Shown piece by piece: positions 6,644 to 14,031 of a stretch of 21,363 bases of DNA; position 1 is the stretch's first letter, and each line of letters opens with the position of its first letter. The stretch is from Eggerthella sp. CAG:209 (GTDB lineage Bacteria > Actinomycetota > Coriobacteriia > Coriobacteriales > Eggerthellaceae), in NCBI GenBank assembly GCA_000436075.1, contig FR884613.1, positions 37,475 through 58,837 of the forward strand. The letters are read 5' to 3'. The notes below the pieces were generated by a model. It worked only from the letters and a program-made list of their open reading frames with translations, did no database searches and was not told the origin of the DNA. Position numbers and translations under genes: made by a program.

Positions 6644-7024
6644 CTACAGCCCTATGGCTTTAAAATACTCAAGCCATTTGTCAAAAGATTCGTCGCTGAT
6701 AGCATGCTCCATCTGGCATGCTTCCTCTTCGGCAACCTCGAGACTAAGGCCAACTTTTTCGTGCAGGAAACGGGTGAGCATTTCATGGCGCTCCAATACC
6801 GATTTACCGTAGTTATACCCGTCTGCGGTGAGGGTGATATCGCCATAATAAGGCTGATCAAGCATGCCCGAGGCCTTCAGGCTGGCAACAGCCTTCGAAA
6901 CCGACGCCTTCGAAACGCCAAGCTTTGTGGCAACATCTACCGAACGCACAGACTGCGTATCGGAACCGCCCAGCATAACGATGGCCTCAAGATAATCCTC
7001 GTGAGACATGGAGACTTTTTCCAT
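6644..7024 (-). CDS. DtxR/MntR-family metal-dependent transcriptional repressor, short form
   Basis: This 126-residue cytoplasmic regulator has an N-terminal winged helix (helix-turn-helix about 27-52, VDVATKLGVSKASVSKAVASL) and a metal-binding dimerisation domain. The SH3-like third domain of DtxR is absent. Likely ligands are Asp10 and Glu13 in HEDYLEAI (MntR style), His80 in ERHEML, and Cys103, Glu106, His107 in ACQMEHAIS (DtxR style, where MntR has Glu for Cys). The metal, Mn(II) or Fe(II), cannot be settled by eye. ATG at 7024 has GGGAGGG five bases upstream; a longer frame reaching 7120 lacks one. It is divergent from thrC and stands 3-4 kb from the feo locus, whose feoB promoter carries a DtxR-type box, so it is a candidate feo regulator. 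Confidence 0.92.
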   Translation of the reverse strand: MEKVSMSHEDYLEAIVMLGGSDTQSVRSVDVATKLGVSKASVSKAVASLKASGMLDQPYYGDITLTADGYNYGKSVLERHEMLTRFLHEKVGLSLEVAEEEACQMEHAISDESFDKWLEYFKAIGL

Positions 7025-7118
7025 ACTATCCCTCCCCAGCAGAAGCTGACGTTGATGGTAAATGAAATGATTCGATCCCTTTTGAACAGAACGATCCCGC
7101 AATCCGTCTAAAGGGACC

Positions 7119-7143
7119 ACGCGTCTTTCGATGAAATGCGCGT
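7119..7143. promoter_or_regulatory. Interrupted 25-bp palindrome between the divergent repressor and thrC genes
   Basis: Arms ACGCG..TTTC and GAAA..CGCGT are symmetrical about a 3-base centre, with one unpaired 2-base step on each side. It lies between the two start codons, where an operator would be expected. It does not resemble a DtxR box. Confidence 0.35.
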
Positions 7144-7175
7144 TTCAAATACAGCACGTACTAGTAGCTACATAG

Positions 7176-7181
7176 TATACT
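7176..7181 (+). promoter_or_regulatory. Possible -10 element of thrC
   Basis: TATACT matches TATAAT in 5 of 6 positions, 38 bases before the chosen thrC start. No acceptable -35 stands 16-18 bases upstream, so this is tentative. Confidence 0.35.
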
Positions 7182-7218
7182 TATGAGACTAATATTACCC
7201 CACACGAAAGATGGATTC

Positions 7219-8760
7219 ATGGCTACCAATCGCTATATCGACACGCGCGGACGGTGTGCGGCTCCGGTCACTTTTACCGAAGCTGTGGTTAAGGGACTTG
7301 CCGAAGGCGGCGGACTCTTCGTCCCCGAAACGCTCCCCAAGCTGAGCCTGGAAAGCATCCTTTCATTGGCAGAAATTCCCTATGCCAAGCGTGCAGCCTT
7401 TATCTATCGCTCGTTTGGCATCGACTTACCTGACGCCAAGATCGATGAGCTGATGGACGCAACGTACGGCGACCGATTCGATGATGAGGCAATATGCCCT
7501 ATTACGTCGCTCGACGAAAACACCCATGTTCTCGAGCTATGGCATGGTCCCACCAGCGCCTTTAAGGACATGGCGCTTCAGTGCTTACCCCATTTCTTTA
7601 GTGCAAGCGCATCCCAGCTGCGCGAGCAGGGAAAACTGGAAAACACCTTCCTTATCCTGGTCGCCACTTCGGGCGACACCGGCAAAGCAGCTCTCGAAGG
7701 GTTCCGCGACAAGGAAGGCGTCCAGATTGCGGTAATGTACCCCGACGGCGGCGTTAGCGACATCCAGTACAAGCAAATGGCAACCCAGGCAGGCTCCAAT
7801 GTTATGGTCTGGGCAGTAAAGGGCAATTTCGATGACTGCCAAACGGGAGCCAAGAACGTTTTCGGAGACGAAGCATTTGCCGAAAAGCTGATGGCCTCCA
7901 ACCAGGTTGCCCTCTCTAGCGCCAACTCCATCAACTGGGGCCGCCTGCTTCCTCAGGTGGTTTACTACGTTTCCAGCTACGCTGAACTGGTTGCCCAAGG
8001 CAAGCTCGAAGCTGGCAAGCCGCTTGATGTCTGCGTTCCTACCGGCAATTTCGGCAACATCCTTGCTGCATGGTACGCAAAACAGATCGGCACACCTTTG
8101 GGTACCCTGTTCTGCGCAAGCAATGAAAATCGCGTTCTTACCGATTTCATCAATACCGGCAGCTACGATATTTCCAATCGTGAATTCGTCCTGACCCCAT
8201 CCCCTTCGATGGATATCTTGGTTTCGTCAAACGTTGAGCGTCAGCTCTTCGAGCTCACGGGGCGCAACGCCGAAGCCATTGCAACATGGATGGAAGAGCT
8301 CAAGGCAAACAAATCTTTCACGGTCGACGCTGAAACCCTCTCCAAGCTTCAGGCGGATTTCAAGTCGGATTCCGTCGATAGCGAAACATGCCTCAACACC
8401 ATCAAAGAGGTGCTCGATAAGCACAACTATCTTATCGACCCCCACACCGCTGTTGCCTACAAGGTCGCAGAACGACTGCATGGCGAAAACCCCGTGCTTA
8501 TTGCCTCTACCGCGCACTGGGCAAAATTCGGTGAAAATGTATACCGCGCACTGCATAGCATAGCGCCTGGCCAGCCTTTGCCTGAATCTGTGGCTGAGCT
8601 TAGCGGATGCGCCCTGAACGATCTTATTGCTAGCGAGGCGAACAGCCATAACATTCCCAAGGGCCTCGCAGAGCTCGACTCGCTGCCTATTCGATTTAAA
8701 GATGTCATCGAAGGAAACACCTCTGCGATCGAAGAAGCCGTACTCGATTTCCTGAAATAG
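7219..8760 (+). CDS. thrC: Threonine synthase
   Basis: This PLP enzyme converts O-phospho-L-homoserine to L-threonine, the last step of threonine biosynthesis, in the cytosol. The 513 residues show the long threonine-synthase form: N-terminal YIDTRG (6-11), the PLP lysine Lys116 in HGPTSAFKDMALQ, the GDTGKAALEGF loop, SSANSINWGRLLPQVVYY, and the phosphate-binding PTGNFGNILAAWYAK. I prefer ATG at 7219, after a partial AGATGGA site. An ATG at 7183 would add 12 residues and sits on top of the likely -10. It is the only clear plus-strand gene here and stands alone; no other threonine-pathway gene is adjacent. Confidence 0.97.
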   Translation: MATNRYIDTRGRCAAPVTFTEAVVKGLAEGGGLFVPETLPKLSLESILSLAEIPYAKRAAFIYRSFGIDLPDAKIDELMDATYGDRFDDEAICPITSLDENTHVLELWHGPTSAFKDMALQCLPHFFSASASQLREQGKLENTFLILVATSGDTGKAALEGFRDKEGVQIAVMYPDGGVSDIQYKQMATQAGSNVMVWAVKGNFDDCQTGAKNVFGDEAFAEKLMASNQVALSSANSINWGRLLPQVVYYVSSYAELVAQGKLEAGKPLDVCVPTGNFGNILAAWYAKQIGTPLGTLFCASNENRVLTDFINTGSYDISNREFVLTPSPSMDILVSSNVERQLFELTGRNAEAIATWMEELKANKSFTVDAETLSKLQADFKSDSVDSETCLNTIKEVLDKHNYLIDPHTAVAYKVAERLHGENPVLIASTAHWAKFGENVYRALHSIAPGQPLPESVAELSGCALNDLIASEANSHNIPKGLAELDSLPIRFKDVIEGNTSAIEEAVLDFLK

Positions 8761-8780
8761 ACGAACACGTCAACCAGAAC

Positions 8781-8870
8781 AAAAGCCCCTGCCCCACCGT
8801 AAGAGCCGCCTCCTGAACCCGGATGAATCCAGGTTCAGGAGGCATAGCTCAGCGGAAGAGACGGGGCTTT
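8781..8870. terminator. Nested-stem bidirectional terminator between thrC and the tad operon
   Basis: An 8-bp outer pair (AAAGCCCC 8782-8789 with GGGGCTTT 8863-8870) encloses a perfect 11-bp inner hairpin (CCTCCTGAACC 8809-8819 with its complement 8832-8842, 12-base loop). T-rich ends occur on both strands, fitting convergent genes ending at 8760 and 8873. The right arm includes TAGCTCAGCGGAAGAG, like a tRNA D-arm, but no tRNA fold can be completed. Confidence 0.6.
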
Positions 8871-8872
8871 CT

Positions 8873-9445
8873 CTATCTCGTTTCTATCATTACGGTTGGG
8901 ACCGTTTCCCCATTCTTGGAATAAGGGCTTTTGGCAAAGGAGATATTCACTATTACCTCCACCCCTTTCTCGAGACCCACGAGAGACGCCTTTGCGTTGC
9001 CCCCTAAACCCTCCTCGCATTCAGTGGGCTCGATTCCACTAATTTCGCTTGACAACGACTTCGATCCGTTTTCGCAATTCCGCAATTCGGAAGCACCTTC
9101 CTCCCCTCTCGGGGGCTTAGAGTCCAACGCGGGCCTGCGCTCCGTATCATATGCCAAAGTCGTAAACCGTCCATTTCGACGCAGGGAAGCCCCCTCTGGC
9201 TTCGCCTCAACGTGCACAAAAGAATGGAGGCAGTTATAGCAAGTGTCCATATCGGAAAAACAGCGGGCACCGCAGACGGGGCACGTCTTCACTTCTAGTC
9301 TCTGGGATGCCCGAACTCCCTTAGAGCCACTTTCTAGCTCATTGCTGCATGCGTTCCTATTTGCCAACGGGATCTGCGAGACCTCTCCTTCATTTAAATA
9401 GCCCTTCTCCTGCGGCAACTCACCAAAACTCATTTTCTGACGCAT
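8873..9445 (-). CDS. Unknown zinc-ribbon protein, last gene of the tad operon
   Basis: I do not recognise this 190-residue protein. It has a four-cysteine zinc-ribbon pattern, CPVC at 55-58 and CYNC at 69-72, flanked by low-complexity hydrophilic sequence rich in Glu, Ser and Gly. It ends in a short hydrophobic strand-like stretch (VEVIVNISFAK). There is no signal peptide or membrane segment. It overlaps the DUF192 gene; an ATG at 9433 that overlaps the upstream stop as ATGA is an equally good start and would remove four residues. Its place at the tail of the pilus operon suggests a regulatory or assembly-accessory role, but the sequence does not show one. Confidence 0.65.
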   Translation of the reverse strand: MRQKMSFGELPQEKGYLNEGEVSQIPLANRNACSNELESGSKGVRASQRLEVKTCPVCGARCFSDMDTCYNCLHSFVHVEAKPEGASLRRNGRFTTLAYDTERRPALDSKPPRGEEGASELRNCENGSKSLSSEISGIEPTECEEGLGGNAKASLVGLEKGVEVIVNISFAKSPYSKNGETVPTVMIETR

Positions 9446-9783
9446 AGCTCAATCTCATCTCCTTTTTCAAACCAGCCAACAACCCGATCCTCATCCGAGG
9501 ACTCGCTCAAATCTTTCTCTAACGCCCTTCGCTCTAAAACCGCATAGGCACCAGGATGTTTTTTCAATCGCCAGGGCGGCACATTCTTGTACGATTCCAG
9601 CACCCTTCCCTCTCTTCCAACAAACGCAACGTCAATCGCGTATCCCATGCCAAACGTGTGAACAGAATGACAAGGGGCAATCAAGAGAATCTCGTCGCTC
9701 GATCGACGAGAGAACAAACCCATCAACCTATCCCTAAACTTCGCCGCAAAGCAAAGCCGCTGCGCTCCTTTACCATCAACCAT
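9430..9783 (-). CDS. DUF192 family protein in the tad operon
   Basis: This 117-residue protein carries the DUF192 (COG1430) pattern: FRDRLMGLFSR (16-26), the core LIAPCHSVHTFGM (34-46), IDVAFVGREGRVL (50-62) and VPPWR (68-72). The family has a small beta-rich fold of unknown biochemical role and recurs near Tad/type IV pilus genes in actinobacteria and archaea. Many relatives carry a signal peptide, but none is visible here. ATG at 9783 overlaps the stop of the upstream gene and has GAGGAG five bases ahead, better than the ATG at 9798. Confidence 0.85.
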   Translation of the reverse strand: MVDGKGAQRLCFAAKFRDRLMGLFSRRSSDEILLIAPCHSVHTFGMGYAIDVAFVGREGRVLESYKNVPPWRLKKHPGAYAVLERRALEKDLSESSDEDRVVGWFEKGDEIELCVRK

Positions 9784-10315
9784 TCGCGCTCCTCGCATTC
9801 ACAACCACAGAAGTACCTGCTCCTACCGTTTCGTAGCTAACCATCAACCAGCGATACTCTCCTTCTTCTTTAATAAAAGTCGAAATAGCTTCTTGTCCGC
9901 TCGGAACAGCCCGCCACCCCTTTTCCTCCAGCAGGGACTCAATTTCGCCAGCCGTAGAAATTCTGTCCCCCGAAAGCACGCAACCAGCAATCACCCCATC
10001 ATCGGAAAGGGAATGCCAATCGCCCCATTCACCAAGAACCTCAGCGTTAAAAGAATCTGGCGCATCCTGGTCAAACCTAGCCAGCACCTTATCGGGATCA
10101 AGGCTCAAAATACCCTCGCCGGGATTGATGGCGTCCGCAAGAACAACAGTTGAACCGGTAGACCACCCGATCGAGGTACCACCGAAACCGGACCCCAACC
10201 ACGCAAACAGCCAACCACTCACAACAGCAACAAAAACACCTATGGCAATCAAGGCGATGGCGTAGAGGGCACGCGGATAGAATGCTTTTCGCATAAAAGG
10301 ACAGGGCTTCGTCAT
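9776..10315 (-). CDS. Unknown single-pass membrane protein in the tad operon
   Basis: A 179-residue protein of no family I recognise. A short basic N terminus precedes one long membrane segment (about 16-42, ALYAIALIAIGVFVAVVSGW), and the rest should lie outside. The outer part is mildly acidic and includes a stretch like a small alpha/beta unit (STAGEIESLLEEKGWRAV, then YRWLMVSYETV). ATG at 10315 lies five bases past the stop of the preceding TadE-like gene; GTG at 10318 is as likely, and no ribosome site is strong. It sits between pseudopilin and DUF192 genes and overlaps the latter, so a role in pilus assembly or as a minor surface component is plausible. Confidence 0.65.
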   Translation of the reverse strand: MTKPCPFMRKAFYPRALYAIALIAIGVFVAVVSGWLFAWLGSGFGGTSIGWSTGSTVVLADAINPGEGILSLDPDKVLARFDQDAPDSFNAEVLGEWGDWHSLSDDGVIAGCVLSGDRISTAGEIESLLEEKGWRAVPSGQEAISTFIKEEGEYRWLMVSYETVGAGTSVVVNARSANG

Positions 10316-10319
10316 CACA

Positions 10320-10754
10320 TCAAAACACCAGCCCAGGTTTGTAGGCGGAAACCGATATCTGCTCTCCATGGCTAAGCGGAGGAAAGCTGAACCCAAAAAC
10401 ACCCGAAAGCCGTCCCTTTCCGAAAAGCGTGGGTTCGAAATACATTTGGGCAGAAAAGGTCACCATACCCCCTTCAACGCCTGACGACGAAACTTGAAAA
10501 CGCAAATTATCGCGAGAAAGCGACTCTTCCAGTTGGCTTTGAATCAGCCCACAACTCTCGCCTGTTCCCTGCTCGTAAGCTGGAGAAGCGGCGTAGGTGC
10601 ATACCGCATTCCTGAACACACGATCAAAGGAGGCGCAATCAGAGAAAAACAGGACAGCGTTTATTGCGACAAAAGCAACAGCAATCATTGCTGGAAAGGC
10701 AATAACAAACTCAATCGTCATCTGACCTGGGATCTTACGAAACATCACTCCCAT
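10320..10754 (-). CDS. TadE-like pseudopilin
   Basis: This 144-residue protein has a class III prepilin-like start, RKIPG then QMTIEF. Processing after the Gly would leave mature Gln1 with Glu5, followed by a hydrophobic helix (IAFPAMIAVAFVAINAVLFF) and a small ectodomain with two cysteines. TadE/TadF proteins are minor pilins needed for Flp pilus assembly. The start at 10754 overlaps the TadG-like gene; ATG at 10745, in a TGATG junction, is an alternative that leaves a seven-residue leader. Confidence 0.85.
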   Translation of the reverse strand: MGVMFRKIPGQMTIEFVIAFPAMIAVAFVAINAVLFFSDCASFDRVFRNAVCTYAASPAYEQGTGESCGLIQSQLEESLSRDNLRFQVSSSGVEGGMVTFSAQMYFEPTLFGKGRLSGVFGFSFPPLSHGEQISVSAYKPGLVF

Positions 10755-12883
10755 TGCCTCGCCCCTGTCACGCTCGAGGCAATTCCCCTCAAGGAATCGA
10801 CACCATGCTGCACTGCTTGAGTCAAACCCCCAGTAATCGCCTGAGGCAGAGCCACAGTCACAGGAATCTCAACCACCCCATCGAATAAGACAATGGTGGC
10901 AATGGTGAATTCGCCGCCCAAACCGGCAATCGCGTCCATCGCGGCAGACTGAACACAGGAAAGCGCGCCATCGATCCCACCATTCCCCTGCGACATCAAC
11001 GCCGCTTCCTTTGCAGACAAGAGTCTGGCGGAAAATGCCGAATCATCAGCCTTCAAAACATGCTGAGAATTGACCAAAACAGCCTTTCTTGCAGCAAGAT
11101 CAACAGGAGCAAAACCGAAACCTTCAACGGTATCCTTCAGCGCACCCGAGGCCCAAGAGCCAAGACCACTAGCCCCCATAAGAGGAATGCCATTCAAAAC
11201 CGATTCGACGGTTTCCAACAATGCGTCATGCCCTTGCGTATATACGCCAAGAAAACCCGACCACATCCGAAGGGCAATCTTTGCAGCTCCAACCGCCGCC
11301 GAACCCTCTCCCGAAAGCCCATCGAGAAACGAGGTGACCACGTTTTTCCCCTCGTCAGATGATTCCTTTACCAACGTTGCAGAAGAGAGAGCGACCCGGG
11401 CACCGAGACCCCCAACGCCCTCGGAAGAAACAAGAGACGAAGGAAAACGGGTTTGCGCAGTACCCGTATCGGAGACAAGCGATATCACACCATAATGACC
11501 AGGAGGTGTAATGTCGATTCGCTGGCTGCAAGCCTCGACAAAGGCCTTGCCTACCGAATCAAGCAAACCTCCAGCCATATCTTTCGCCTGCTGGTTTAAA
11601 GGATCGAGTTCTTCCCTTGCTTTCTGATACTCATCCGCCGCTTTGGCCACCTCGTTGTAGTGATATTCGAAGCCGTTTTGGATCGACGAAGACGCCGCGG
11701 CAACCTTTCCCATGCTGCTTGGAACGAATTTGCAATAAGGGCAAGGTGCGTAAGATCCTGCGGCATCCATTTCCTGTATTGAACTCACCCCATTCGAGCC
11801 CTGAGCAAGACCCGGGCACCCGCTCCAGGCATGCAAAACCGAAAGCCCCTGCGCGTCGATGGTTTTGGGGTATACCGCTTCGGTGTACAAGATCGTCGAT
11901 CGCATTTCGTCAGTGTTCTTGGGCAGGCGAGGAAAGAACGCCTCGAAAGATGACTCCGTCTCATGAACATAGCCCCGCCCAACAGTCTCTTGGGCATAAG
12001 CATAGAAGCGTTTTCTTAAAGCAGAGTTCGACAACTCATCCACCGATTGCCCGTTCGGAGCCTCGGTCTGATAACGAAGCCGATAGTACGTCTTCGCACG
12101 TTCCAAGGAAGCACCGAAGCTCCAGGTATCGACCGAAGAAAAGAATGGGTTATCGGAGCCCGCCATTCCCGCAAGCTTCGCCGCTCGTTCGTACATGCAA
12201 TATGCATCAGGGCTGATGGAATCATGCTCGTACCCATACTGCTTCCACTCATTTGCCCGCTTCGCCGCTTCTTCGGCTTGCGCAGCAACATCCTCCAGGC
12301 TATCCCGCGATTGCTCCACTTCACTCAAAGCCTCATCCGAATCGTAAAAAGAGAGCGAATCCCCTTTTTCCATCTCCCACGAAGAGAGAACAACAATTCC
12401 CTGATAATGAGCCCCATCGGATAGCGACGAATTCGCCGAATACACTTCTTGAGCCTTTACTGCGGCGATGAAGGGCAAGGCTTGGGCCAATCGCTCAAGT
12501 GACTCGTTTGCGGATTCCGAAAAAGAGTCTCGAGCTTTCTTGGTCTTTTGAGCCATTTCCAAAAACGTTTTAGAAAAACCCGAGGCGGGAGGAACGCAAG
12601 CGCAAACAACACTTAAACCGAGACAACCCGCAGTGGTGAGGGATAGCGACAGGAGCACGGCATCGCAAATACCAGCAACGAGATAAAACTCACCAACGGT
12701 ATTCTCCGCCGCAAGAGCGGCAGCATCAGCAACCTCCTGCACTCTCGACGAACAGCTGTTGATCTCATAAACACGTGCAGCAGTAAAAATGAGCGAGATC
12801 GAAATAAGAAGAGCAAGGACCATTCCTACCGTCGAAAACCCCTCTTCGGCCCAAAAAAGAGAGGACGAACGCAGTTGTTTCAC
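10745..12883 (-). CDS. Large TadG-like pilus protein
   Basis: The 712-residue protein begins with a short basic tail and the Tad/TadG N-terminal segment: EEGFSTVGMVLALLISISLIFTA (13-35), then a helix ending QEVADAAALAAENTV. A second hydrophobic stretch (about 67-99) follows. The large external part is rich in Ala/Glu helices (about 103-235 and 405-455, probable coiled coil) and holds a His351, Cys356, Cys381, Cys384 group (SGCPG, CPYC). The prepilin Glu5 is replaced by Gly, so it is probably not processed as a pilin and stays membrane-anchored. GTG at 12883 is chosen: it overlaps the upstream stop as GTGA with AGGAG six bases ahead. Its large ectodomain suggests a surface or tip role. Confidence 0.82.
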   Translation of the reverse strand: MKQLRSSSLFWAEEGFSTVGMVLALLISISLIFTAARVYEINSCSSRVQEVADAAALAAENTVGEFYLVAGICDAVLLSLSLTTAGCLGLSVVCACVPPASGFSKTFLEMAQKTKKARDSFSESANESLERLAQALPFIAAVKAQEVYSANSSLSDGAHYQGIVVLSSWEMEKGDSLSFYDSDEALSEVEQSRDSLEDVAAQAEEAAKRANEWKQYGYEHDSISPDAYCMYERAAKLAGMAGSDNPFFSSVDTWSFGASLERAKTYYRLRYQTEAPNGQSVDELSNSALRKRFYAYAQETVGRGYVHETESSFEAFFPRLPKNTDEMRSTILYTEAVYPKTIDAQGLSVLHAWSGCPGLAQGSNGVSSIQEMDAAGSYAPCPYCKFVPSSMGKVAAASSSIQNGFEYHYNEVAKAADEYQKAREELDPLNQQAKDMAGGLLDSVGKAFVEACSQRIDITPPGHYGVISLVSDTGTAQTRFPSSLVSSEGVGGLGARVALSSATLVKESSDEGKNVVTSFLDGLSGEGSAAVGAAKIALRMWSGFLGVYTQGHDALLETVESVLNGIPLMGASGLGSWASGALKDTVEGFGFAPVDLAARKAVLVNSQHVLKADDSAFSARLLSAKEAALMSQGNGGIDGALSCVQSAAMDAIAGLGGEFTIATIVLFDGVVEIPVTVALPQAITGGLTQAVQHGVDSLRGIASSVTGARQWE

Positions 12884-13506
12884 CGCTCGCTCCTTTCTGC
12901 GGTTGACCCATTCTGAGAAACCCACGCATCGGGATCCAGCCCTTGATCATTTCCAACCACCCAAGCGCTCTTGCTATGTGTCGAAACCGACACTTCCTGA
13001 ACGAAGTTCCCCTCACCATTCACCAAGCCAAGAGAGCGAGCGCCAAAATCGAAAAATGGCAAAGGCTCGGCCTGGTTCCTGATCGTCACCGTAACGATGT
13101 CGCTTTCCTCACCACCGTCGAAACAAACCTCCCATGTACACGCTCCTTCATGAACATGAAAGTTCTTCTGCTGCGGAACCGATCCCAATCTTCTGATCAC
13201 ATACCCCTCATAGGCATCGGGCGAGTCGCCCGATGGGCGTGTGGAGATAAGACGGCAACCCTCCGAAGCGGCAGATTGCATAACCACGCGGTTATAAAGA
13301 AGAATCCCAGGCTGAATCAAAAGCATCATCATGAGAAGAATCACCGGTATCAGGAAGGCGCCCTCAACCGTCGACTGACCAGAGAAGAAACCGCAGGAAG
13401 AAGAGAGCCTTCCTCGCAAAACACCAGAGACGGACCCCTCCAAACGCAACGTCAGACGGCGGACGTATAAAGCCGAAGAAGAAAAGATCTCCCATACTTT
13501 GCCCAT
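12880..13506 (-). CDS. TadE-like pseudopilin with long leader
   Basis: This 208-residue protein has a prepilin-like site at Gly43, followed by QSTVEG (Glu at +5) and a hydrophobic helix AFLIPVILLMMMLLIQPGILL. The ectodomain of about 135 residues has Cys81, Cys122 and Cys128. The 43-residue basic leader is longer than the usual handful of residues. ATG at 13506 has GGAAGGA four bases ahead and lies 11 bases past the preceding gene, so the leader appears genuine. The product is probably a minor pilin working with the TadG-like protein, whose gene overlaps its stop. Confidence 0.85.
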   Translation of the reverse strand: MGKVWEIFSSSALYVRRLTLRLEGSVSGVLRGRLSSSCGFFSGQSTVEGAFLIPVILLMMMLLIQPGILLYNRVVMQSAASEGCRLISTRPSGDSPDAYEGYVIRRLGSVPQQKNFHVHEGACTWEVCFDGGEESDIVTVTIRNQAEPLPFFDFGARSLGLVNGEGNFVQEVSVSTHSKSAWVVGNDQGLDPDAWVSQNGSTAERSER

Positions 13507-13517
13507 TTCGTCCTTCC

Positions 13518-13712
13518 TTAGTACAGAAAAATGTCAGCCCAGGCCGCAGCTGCAACATTGTTCAAATGATGAGATGCCGACTGAAACGCATGCTCAAGCA
13601 CCAAACCAGATTCGAGCAGATTCGCTACAGCCCCTAAGCCCACAACCATGGCAAGAAACGCCGCAAACACGATGGCGTATTCGACGCTCGATTGTCCTCT
13701 AAATCGTCTCAT
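13518..13712 (-). CDS. Small Flp/TadE-like pilin
   Basis: With the ATG at 13712 (AGGGAG six bases upstream) the product has 64 residues. It has a six-residue basic leader ending in Gly6, then QSSVEY, giving Glu5-Tyr6 as in Flp pilins. A hydrophobic helix (AIVFAAFLAMVVGLGAVANLL) and a short C-terminal part follow. A longer frame back to 13775 would overlap flp and is less likely. It is probably a minor Flp-type subunit. Confidence 0.8.
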   Translation of the reverse strand: MRRFRGQSSVEYAIVFAAFLAMVVGLGAVANLLESGLVLEHAFQSASHHLNNVAAAAWADIFLY

Positions 13713-13743
13713 CAAGCGCTCCCTGCACCCAGACCGGACAAGT

Positions 13744-14022
13744 CTAGAGCCCGTTGATCCCAGAAGAGATCGCATCCCACAACTCTTGGATTTTGGGACG
13801 GAATACCGTAATGGCGATAATTGCTATAACAACCAGAACACCGACCAGAATCGCATATTCTGTGGTCCCCTGGCCTGGGAGCGCCGTACGGCTTCGCCTC
13901 GTATCCCAAAGAGCACGCACCAATGAAGCACATGATCGAGCTTCGCCTTTCACGCTGTTCAGTGCATTTTCAATGCGTGTCATCGTCGATATACGCTTAT
14001 ACGCCAATACTTCCCTATTCAT
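13744..14022 (-). CDS. flp: Flp-type major pilin
   Basis: This 92-residue prepilin has a canonical Flp core: Gly50 then QGTTEYAILVGVLVVIAIIAI, with Glu+5 and Tyr+6. It ends in FRPKIQELWDAISSGINGL, so the mature protein is about 42 residues. Flp pilins polymerise into the thin adhesive fibre built by the Tad machine. The 50-residue leader is far longer than usual. AGGAGGA four bases before the ATG supports this start, although Met14 could serve internally. It lies nine bases after tadC, inside the operon and not at its head. Confidence 0.92.
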   Translation of the reverse strand: MNREVLAYKRISTMTRIENALNSVKGEARSCASLVRALWDTRRSRTALPGQGTTEYAILVGVLVVIAIIAITVFRPKIQELWDAISSGINGL

Positions 14023-14031
14023 GTCTTCCTC

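Noticed and set aside
7025..7120. 32-residue N-terminal extension of the DtxR-family repressor
   Set aside because: It has no ribosome site, while GGGAGGG stands five bases before the ATG at 7024, where family similarity also begins.
7183..7218. Upstream ATG as the thrC start
   Set aside because: It has no ribosome site and lies directly on the likely -10 element; threonine synthase homology begins at the later Met.
8761..8872. CRISPR repeat or mobile-element end suggested by the 11-bp inverted repeat
   Set aside because: There is a single copy, no regular spacers, no transposase and no target duplication; a terminator between convergent genes explains it.
8839..8900. tRNA gene suggested by the D-arm-like TAGCTCAGCGGAAGAG
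   Set aside because: The D stem does not close, the would-be anticodon stem GGGGC has no partner, and no GGTTCGAATCC-type T-arm follows.
11617..12216. 199-codon plus-strand frame inside the TadG-like gene
   Set aside because: It is antisense to a well-supported gene, rich in Arg/Pro/Ser, with no ribosome site and no recognisable motif.
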